DNA of 64,000 nt, from assembly GCA_029959085.1 (NCBI GenBank), contig JARWIR010000002.1:67696154-67760153 (forward strand), in the 5' to 3' direction. The number at the start of each line of letters is the position of its first letter. Within the stretch, counting starts at the first letter, position 1. Below, one piece after another: positions 57,001-64,000 of the stretch. The notes beneath the pieces are model-generated. The model was not told the DNA's origin, ran no database searches, and saw only the letters and a program-made list of their open reading frames with translations. The stretch is from Nemophila menziesii (lineage: Eukaryota > Streptophyta > Magnoliopsida > Boraginales > Hydrophyllaceae). A program made the position numbers and the translations under genes.

Positions 57001-57971
57001 TTCTTTATATTTTGAGGCACCTATATGAGATAATTTACCTCTTATGGAGTGTGATCTTTCTCTTTACCTGTTGTAGACCCGGAATCATATGGCGACACAT
57101 ATCTATTCATTTTCCATTTATAGAATGAGCTGTGAAAACGCCATGAATCCTTCTCCAAATACCAAGTATTGGCGCCAAAGGTGTAGCCTTTACCATATTA
57201 TCCATACTCCAGGTAATTTCACACAACTCATCAACATTAATGTGTATTCCTATTTGTTGGTAAATCATAATATTTAACTTTGTGCCCCCGATTCCCGCAT
57301 ATAAAGTAGAAAATTCCTACATCTTTATACTTAAATGTAGCCCACCCAGAACCGTCTTTTTGCTTGAGATAAGTTCCAGCTGGCAAATGATGCTTCACAT
57401 TAAACCTGACTCTAAACCGCACCAACTCCATGTCCTTAATGTCCTCTATTGGATAATCGACTTCTTCCAATTCATACAAACATTTTGTCATAATAATGAT
57501 TGTGCTAGATTGTTTTGAATGAACGTGATACCTTTTACCTGAACCCAGACAAAGGAGATATCATTGTAACATCTTGGAACCTGATTTGAGTTGGCATTAT
57601 TCATACCCACATGCAATCCAAGGAAAACTCCATGCTTGAGATTCCCCAGCCGAGTGAACTCTTTATCCACATCAATCTCCAGTTTAGACAAGTTTTTCCC
57701 GATTCCAGTGCATCTAATGTTTCACTCGACATGCAATTTATCCCTAATATGTTTGCAAAAACCTATATAGAAGACCTTAGTATCACCTACCACATTCATA
57801 ATCAACGCACACTCTTCTCTTTGATAATCCAATATCTGTGTTATAACTTTGATGCTTAGCGCCCCAAAGGAGTTCTCGTCTTTGTTAATGATCTTAATTA
57901 GAGGAAGTGCATGTCTATCTCTAGTGGCCATTATAGAATACATGATAAATTTATCACTACTAACAAACAAA
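57001..57971 (-). pseudogene. LINE 3 ORF1 remnant
   Basis: Minus-strand frames with MATRDRHALPLIKI (possible start at 57931), ITFIQNNLAQSLL, then FRVRFNVKHHLPAGTYLKQK and a knuckle-like YFICGNRGHKVKYYD near 57250-57320, where the last Cys of the CCHC motif is Tyr. This is the DUF4283-zinc knuckle order seen in the other LINEs. Several frameshifts separate the pieces. Its right edge is the CACTA terminus at 57972. Confidence 0.72.
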
Positions 57972-58410
57972 CACTACAGTAGGTCGCGGATTTACCGACG
58001 ACAGCTGTCGTCGGTAAAAAGACCAAATTCGTCGGTAAATATGTTTACCGACGACAACTCGTCGGTAATCTGTCGTCCCTAGAAGTTGGTCGGTAAAATC
58101 ACCCTTGTCGCCGACGGTTTCGGCTCCTCGTCGATAACCCAACATCTTTTACCGACGAGGCAGCAGTCGTCGGTAAACATTGGCATACCGACAACGGCCT
58201 GGCTGGTCGCCGGTAAAACGCACTACTTTACCGACAACCATTGTTGTCGGTAAATAAATTAATTACCGACAACAAGGTCGTCGGTATCCTAGTAATTAAA
58301 TTGTTTTTTTTTATTTTAAATAACGTACCGACAACTTTCATTACTTGAATGTCGTCGGCAAATGTTATTTATTTATTTTTTTTTAGAATCTTTACCGACG
58401 ACATTCTTTA
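57972..58410. repeat. CACTA terminal and subterminal repeats
   Basis: More than ten copies of a 10-12-bp motif, TTTACCGACGAC or its inverse GTCGTCGGTAAA, some with AACAAC variants. In En/Spm such motifs bind the TNPA protein. Confidence 0.9.
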
Positions 58411-58708
58411 CATGAATGTCATCGTTATGATTTTTTATTTTTTTTTATTTTTTTTATTTTTTTAATTTAATTTTTATTTAAATTGGTTTTTCGATTTTTT
58501 ATAAATTAATATACTATGAAATTTTGAATATAAATAGAAATCATTGATTATATTCATAAAAAGATAAATAAACCCGGGTAGTCAAACCCCGGGCAATAAA
58601 GTCAAACCCCGGTGTTAAAAGTCAAAATATTACATAAAAACTTAATAAAAGTCAAAAATATAAACTTAAATAAAATAAAAGTCTTAATAATAATAAAATG
58701 AAAGTCAA

Positions 58709-60256
58709 TCACGGGCCCGATAGATCTTCTCCTCGATCACTATCTTCATCTTCATCTTCATCTTCTTCTTCATCGGAGACCGGGGCGAGACCGTTTTTTT
58801 CACGAGATTCATTGAGGCTTTTGAGCAACTTCGTGAAAAAATCATCGGACCTAGAGGAGCTCGGTGGAGCATCGTCATCCGGCATAGGAGGTAATCCTTG
58901 GATTGCGCGGAGCTCGTTCATCCCGTCGAATATCCGCTGTAACTTTCTCGCGTTCTTCTTTGCGGTCTCGTCCGAAACAGGCGGCTTCGGGTCCTTCTTT
59001 TTCTTGAAGACAGCTCCGATCGAAGGGATCCAGTGCCTACTCTTAGCCGGTTTCATCACCTCCTGAACCGTCTCCTTCAACGCTCCTATCTGCTCCTCCA
59101 CTGGAACATCCTCAGCCGATTGGGTCCCCGTCTCGATAACCCGATCTCTAAGCTTCTCCCGATAAAGTCCCTGTAATAAAATTTCAAATAAATAATTAAT
59201 AAAACTAACAAAGAAATAAATTTAAAGTTAAATAAAAACTTACACTAGCCTGCTCCTATCTATCATCGACCCATTTGCCCTTCGCCCCATCATAGCCCAA
59301 GTACTCGAAGTATCCGCCCATCTGTGGAAGTGGGACCTCCTCTTGGGTCTGCTCGTCTATATAGCTCAGGGGCTCCTTCGTATTAACCTTCAGCTTACCC
59401 TATAAGATATACATAAAAATTATAATTATTAAAAAATTAAATTAAATAACTAATAATTTTTATTTTTACTTTAATAAATTAAACCTCGATAATCTCGTGG
59501 CGGGTCTGGGTTTGGTTCCGAGAACCTGACTTGTTCGGCTTCTTCTGGTTCTGCCGATTCTTCTTATTAATCTCCGACCGAGCCTGTTACAATTCAACTT
59601 AAAAATTAAATAAACAATAATTTAATAATAAAATAATTAAATTAAGATTTTACCTTCTTATTCGGGTCATTCAACATCGCAAGGGTCAGCTTCCAATCCT
59701 CGGGAAGCACATCAGGTGGACACTCATCCGAATCGCCATAATCGGCCTTCAAGTCATACTTCCACCGTCTGTAAGCAGCGGACTGAGACTGCGTTAGCTT
59801 CCCGCTAATGAAGTTCCAATCTCGGCGGGCCCTCCACTCCTCGAGGTTGAAGAACTCCTCGAGTTTTCCGAGGATCGTGGTCTTTAGTGCGGGCGGCACA
59901 GCACTCCACGAGGGGTAGTAGGGAGGGACTGTTTCTCGAACCGCGAGACCCACCACTTGGGCCACGTGTTTCCCATATTCTCCGTATGGGTTCCACGTGT
60001 CGTCGAGCAGAAATCTACCGGAAGGGGCCCACCTAGCTTCTCCTTGGCATCGTTGGCGGTTTTGAGAGTCGAGACATTTCGGGGTCTCCTCTTTCGCTTA
60101 ACTGTTTAAGAAAAGTATTTATATTAATTGAATTTTATAAATTAATTTATATTTACCAGGCGGCTGATTACAATCGTTCAAGTTCGGGGGTTGATTCGGG
60201 TTCGGATATTCACCGTTCCCATCACCCCGGTGGTAGTTAGGCATCACTGCGGCCAT
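58709..60256 (-). pseudogene. CACTA TNPA-like protein (Transposase_24 type), one nonsense codon
   Basis: Five exons by splice signals: 60157-60256, 59654-60096, 59485-59583, 59244-59399, 58709-59170, giving 1260 nt (419 codons plus stop) with matching phases. Key stretches: LGKLEEFFNLEEW and AAYRRWKYDLKADYGD (exon 2), ARSEINKKNRQNQ (exon 3) and an acidic Asp/Glu tail (exon 5). These fit the plant En/Spm Transposase_24 family, which binds the subterminal repeats. Codon TAG at 59256-59258 in exon 4 (context KWVDDR*EQAS) truncates the protein and probably arose from CAG. All other joints are open. The exon 2 acceptor after TTAAG was chosen because it keeps the conserved frame. Confidence 0.8.
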
Positions 60257-61225
60257 CTATAATTTTAATAAAATTAATAAATTAGTTTTTTTACTATAAA
60301 TTGTATTTTAGACCTTTTTCTATTAAAAATTACAAAAACACACATATAAATTTAAAAAATATATATTTTTCATAGTTTTTAAATTGTATATTATAAATTG
60401 CATTTTAGTCCTCGTATTTTCAAAAATTACTAAAATACCCTAAAGTCCATAATTTGTCATTTAGTCCTTATATCATATATATTTACATAAAATACCCTAA
60501 TTTGTCATTTAGTCCATAAATTGTATTTTTAGTCCCTAGAGTTTTCATATTTGAATAAAATACCCTAAATTCATTAAAAATGTAAAGTATTTAAAATTGC
60601 ATTTTATTCCCTAAATTGCATTTTTAGTCCCTAGAGTTTTCATATTTGCATAAAATACACTACATTTCGTCAAAATCGTAAAGTGTTTAACATACACAAA
60701 TTAACAAATAATCCTTAAATTTCTAAACATCAAAAATCATTACATCAAAAACTTAATTATACCAAAACAAATACAAACCCTAATTTTTCTAAAAATTAAC
60801 CAAAAATTCATGTTACATGGTATATTTAACAACAAAATACATATTCAGAATCTAATATCTATCACAAAATCACGGAATTAACAAGAAATCCAATACAACA
60901 TTAAAAAAAAATCAATTCGAAAATTAAAAAAAATGGGTTTAGTCACGGATTTGTGGTACCTGTTACGTGGAGATTATGTTGAACATATCCAGCAATCCAT
61001 GCCAAGCAAGAGTAGAGGAAAAACAAAAACAAAAAAAAGTTAGGATTTGATTTAGAAAATTGAATAAAAATTGAAGAAATGATTAAGTTTTGGCATGGAA
61101 TCACTTACATTTGATGTTATAGGGGTGTTGGAATGGCTCGGAACAGCTCCTTCTTCCTCAGAATCGACTTTTTTGAGAGTGTTTTGATGTGTTTTTGTTT
61201 CAGAATTGAAGCTCGGTAGGGTTTA
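60257..61225 (-). other. Upstream region of the TNPA-like gene
   Basis: AT-rich, no coding potential. It contains several diverged short repeats of the type AAAATACCCTAAATTTCATT and TTTTAGTCCCTAGAG (60410-60670). Presumably leader or promoter of the TNPA-like gene. Confidence 0.55.
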
Positions 61226-61229
61226 ATAG

Positions 61230-61550
61230 ATAAATTGTTTACCGACGACACGTCAAGTCGTCGGTAAACAGGTCAAGCTCGTCGCTAAACATGACACGCG
61301 TCAAACAGTCGTACGCACGACTGTTGCGTGTCCTGGTTTACCGACGAGATATTTTCGCAAGTCGTCGGTAAACCCTTGGGCGGGAAAAATGAACCGCCCA
61401 TTTTGGCCAATAAAATTTGGAATTTCGTTTACCGACGACTCTCTGTGTTGAATTTCGTCGTTAAAAATTTACCGACAACATTCTTGAATTGAATGTCGTC
61501 GTTAAAAATTTACCGACGACATTCAAATCAAGAATGTTGTCGGTAAACCT
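61230..61550. repeat. Second block of CACTA-type subterminal motifs, internal
   Basis: TTTACCGACGAC and GTCGTCGGTAAA copies as at the terminus, arranged as inverted pairs (for example TTTACCGACGAC...GTCGTCGGTAAAC at 61238-61270). No CACTA terminal repeat is adjacent, so this block lies inside the element. Confidence 0.85.
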
Positions 61551-61612
61551 TTTTTTTTTCCTTATTTCTTTTCTTTTTTATTCTTTTTGGGATTAAGATA
61601 TACACACACAAA

Positions 61613-62439
61613 TGTTAGTGTTCGGGGTGTTTAGTCAACAGTTAGGGTCAAACTTGAGTGTTCGGGTTGTTTAGTCAACAGTTAGGGTCAAACTTGAGTG
61701 TTCGGGTTGTTTAGTCAACAGTTAGGGTCAAACTTGAGTGTTTGAGGTGTTTAGTCAACAGTTAGGGTCAAACTTGAGTGTTTGAGGCGTTTAGTCAACA
61801 GTTAGGGTCAAATGTTAGTGTTCAGGGTGTTTAGTCAACAGTTAGGGTCAAACTTGAGTGTTCGGGTTATTTAGTCAACAGTTAGGGTCAAACTTGAGTG
61901 TTCGGGTTGTTTAGTCAACAGTTAGGGTCAAACTTGAGTGTTTGAGGTGTTTAGTCAACAGTTAGGGTCAAACGTGAGTGTTTGAGGTGTTTAGTCAACC
62001 GTTAGGGTCAAATGTTAGTGTTCGCGGTGTTTAGTCAACAGTTAGGGTCAAACTTGAGTGTTCGGGTTGTTTAGTCAACAGTTAGGGTCAAACTTGAGTG
62101 TTTGAGGTGTTTAGTCAACAGTTAGGGTCAAACTTGAGTGTTTGGGTTGTTTAGTCAACAGTTAGGGTCAAATGTTAGTATTCGGGGTGTTTAGTCAACA
62201 ATTAGGGTCAAATGTTAGTGTTCGGGTTGTTTAGTCAACAGTTAGGGTCAAACTTGAGTGTTTGGGGTGTTTAGTCAACAGTTAGGGTCAAATGTTAGTG
62301 TTTGGGTTGTTTAGTCAACAGTTAGGGTCAAACTTGAGTGTTTGGGTTGTTTAGTCAACAGTTAGGGTCAAATGTTAGTGTTCGGGGTGTTTAGTCAACA
62401 GTTAGGGTCAAACTTGAGTGTTTAGGTTGTTTGGTCAAA
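61613..62439. repeat. 40-bp tandem array, 20 full copies
   Basis: Unit TTCGGGTTGTTTAGTCAACA followed by GTTAGGGTCAAACTTGAGTG. Copies start at 61621 and every 40 bases to 62381, with no length change, then a partial copy to 62439. Two unit types alternate irregularly (AAACTTGAGTG and AAATGTTAGTG). Confidence 0.97.
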
Positions 62440-62505
62440 TAAATTAAAGTTCAACTCCGAGGACCATCAAAATGTTCTAAGACTAATAAACAAATACAAA
62501 ATATC

Positions 62506-63504
62506 CTAATCAGTTTCATATCCACTAATATCTATTGGTTCATCATCGCTATTAACCTCTATAGGTTCTTCTTCATCACCATATTCGTCCCACGTGTCGT
62601 CTTCGATTTCCTGGTTTTCATCAATAACCATTTCAAAAGCCATCTCAATACGAAAATGTGCTGGGTCAATCTCGATCTCCTCGGTAGTTGCCAAGTTCTC
62701 CGGTTCAGAAACCGTCCCAGTGTTACCCAAAGGTATACTAATGCTCTCGTTGTTAGTAGATAGTGATTCCGAACCCCATAACTCGGGACTCCATCCGTGA
62801 CGATCATTTATTTCCCAAACGGCTTTCCAACCCTTCATTGATTTCTTCGCACTAATCTCGTCAATGTAGAATACTTTCTTGGCTTGCGATGCTAAAATGT
62901 ATGGTTCGTCTTCCCACTCAAAGTTTGTCGTGTTAATAAAGGTTACCCCATGTTCCGTCCTCGATTCAGCCATTTTGTACCACTTACAAACGAATAAGAC
63001 AACTGAACACCCTTTAGTGTAATTAACCTCCAATATTTTCACTAATTCTGCATAACATGGTCTATCTTCGTACGTGGTACAAACTCTGTAATCCTGCGTC
63101 ACTCTTTTTTCTCCTTTACCCTTAGTTACCCACTTGACACCATTCACGACACATGAATCGTATCTGTCCACCGCACCAAAAGACATGCTGGCCAAGGATA
63201 CCATCTCAGTGATAGCTAATACATCACCCGACTCTTTCATCCCATGAACCTGTCATACATAAATAATACTAAGAACTTTGGAAATAAGTAGATTATGTTT
63301 AAACCAACGTCTAAAGTACATACCTTTTCCAAAAACCAACTCTTAAACCTTTGACGATGCATAATCTCTATTTCGTCACCCGTTCCCGTAAGTGTGGATT
63401 TGTGTTCACTAAAATCATAAATGAATATAAATAAGTTAATATAAATGTATAAATGTATAAATGTATATATAAATATATTAATATATATATATATTAATAT
63501 ATTA

Positions 63505-63535
<31 letters not shown>

Positions 63536-64000
63536 AATATATAAATATATATATATATTAATATATATATAAATATATTAATATATATATAAATCTATAT
63601 ATATATATTTAAATATATAAATAAATATATAAATAAGTAAACGTTACTTACGTCCTATATGGTTCGAGCTCGTCGCAGTTATTCAAAATATACAAACTGA
63701 CGTGCTCCTTCTGAAGAGCTGGTAAAGCAACTGACTCTTTCTTGCCAATAGGAGTACACTGAGAATTGAAAACGGATATATCTTTTGGTTCTGGCAGTTG
63801 TTCGTTGTATCTCCCTGGATCGTTGAACTTTGTTTTTTCTTCACTAAGATACCACGATATGAAAGTCAACGTCTCTTCCGCCACGTAACCCTCGGCTATG
63901 GAATCCTCAGGCCTAGCCGGGTTTCGAATATACTCTTTCAACTTCTTCAAATACCTTTCAAACGGGTACATCCACCGCATTTGAACCGGGCCCCCTAACA
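62506..64000 (-). CDS. CACTA transposase TNPD, C-terminal part (DUF4218 and DUF4216), partial
   Basis: Three visible exons: from beyond 64000 to 63652, 63324-63408, and 62506-63249. The first has GPVQMRWMYPFERYLKKLK and PEDSIAEGYVAEETLTF, the DUF4218 signature. The second reads HKSTLTGTGDEIEIMHRQRF. The last has YDSCVVNGVKWVT, VLFVCKWYKM and EPYILASQAKKVFYI (DUF4216-type), and an acidic tail ending GYETD and a stop at 62506-62508. Splice signals (donors GTAAGT and GTATGT) and phases agree. The catalytic part (Transposase_21) would lie to the right, outside the window. No break was seen in the part present. Confidence 0.88.
63421..63640. repeat. AT-rich microsatellite in a TNPD intron
   Basis: Imperfect (AT)n and ATATATAA repeats filling most of the intron between the DUF4218 exon and the next exon. 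Confidence 0.93.

Larger units (their letters stand above)
37412..57971 (-). mobile_element. Third degraded LINE (LINE 3), heavily interrupted
   Basis: Minus-strand L1-type remnant recognised in four pieces. The RT part is at 37412-38265, the endonuclease and ORF1 tail at 39832-41179, short pieces at 54994-55200 and 55393-55609, and ORF1 at 57001-57971. The insertions between them are a solo LTR, a copia element, a MITE and a long-TIR element, each with its own target duplication. The 3' half (after the SKAYD-like block of RT) is missing at the left, and the right edge abuts the CACTA end. Confidence 0.8.
57972..64000 (-). mobile_element. CACTA (En/Spm) transposon, one end and 3' part, continues beyond the window
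   Basis: Begins with the terminal repeat CACTACAGTAGGTCGCGG at 57972, preceded by AAA (possible 3-bp TSD). The subterminal region (57990-58410) is packed with TTACCGACGAC and GTCGTCGGTAA in both directions. Genes read leftward, toward this end: TNPD (exons from beyond 64000 to 62506), then a TNPA-like gene (60256-58709). The other terminus is outside the window, so total length is unknown. Confidence 0.93.

Noticed and set aside
58698..59066. Plus-strand serine-rich open frame
   Set aside because: Antisense to the acidic last exon of the CACTA TNPA-like gene.
61613..62439. Telomere-like repeat because each 40-bp unit contains TTAGGG
   Set aside because: The motif occurs once per 40 bp in a fixed complex unit, not as tandem TTTAGGG; the array lies inside a CACTA element.
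61613..62439. CRISPR-like array
   Set aside because: No unique spacers, the whole 40-bp unit is repeated, and the context is a plant transposon.

Overview
The window is nuclear DNA of a flowering plant, most likely a eudicot. It is AT-rich and holds a single recognisable host gene, a 14-exon gene for the vacuolar fusion protein MON1 (SAND family), inside a thick layer of nested transposable elements. No rRNA, tRNA, CRISPR array or bacterial-type operon was seen. Species cannot be told from the sequence.  LAYOUT. 274-9.8 kb: a degraded L1-type LINE on the minus strand, cut by two solo LTRs, each with its own 5-bp target duplication (AATAT; CCTCC). 9.8-11.0 kb: gene flank. 11.05-14.15 kb: MON1 on the minus strand, apparently intact (617 codons plus stop when the exons are joined). 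14.9-18.05 kb: a second degraded LINE on the plus strand, split by an unclassified insertion of about 1.3 kb. 18.05-37.4 kb: a pile of gypsy-type LTR elements in both orientations. Element A (19476-27903, TSD CTAGG) sits inside an older LTR. Element D (30954-35361, minus) has LTRs but no gene, and lies in the remains of element E. A third LINE (minus) runs from 37.4 to about 57.97 kb. It is opened by a solo LTR (TSD TTGTA), a Ty1/copia element (41180-54993, TSD GCTCA, two 194-bp LTRs that read as identical), a 192-bp foldback MITE (9-bp TSD) and a 1.38-kb long-TIR Mutator-like element (9-bp TSD). The copia element was itself hit by a 478-bp MITE (8-bp TSD) and by element B (44417-52994, TSD ACCCT). 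From 57972 to the right edge lies one end of a CACTA (En/Spm) transposon. It has a TNPA-like gene (one nonsense codon), a 40-bp tandem array, and the C-terminal part of a TNPD transposase gene that runs off the window.  MOST NOTABLE. Elements A and B are gypsy elements (Athila-like Gag and protease) without reverse transcriptase, RNase H or integrase core. Their single ORF appears to run from Gag and protease directly into an integrase C-terminal GPY/F module. In B this ORF is intact (752 aa) and the LTRs are almost identical. It therefore looks like a recently mobile, non-autonomous Gag-PR lineage that must borrow RT and integrase. Both copies also carry long 3' non-coding regions with repeated polypurine-tract-like motifs, palindromic CCGGTATACCGG arrays, and a segment conserved even in the gene-less element D.  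HOW IT WORKS TOGETHER. MON1 is a housekeeping endosome-to-vacuole trafficking gene and has no functional link to its surroundings. The rest is best read as an insertion history: LINEs oldest, then solo LTRs and older gypsy elements, then copia and A, and finally B and the small MITE inside copia.
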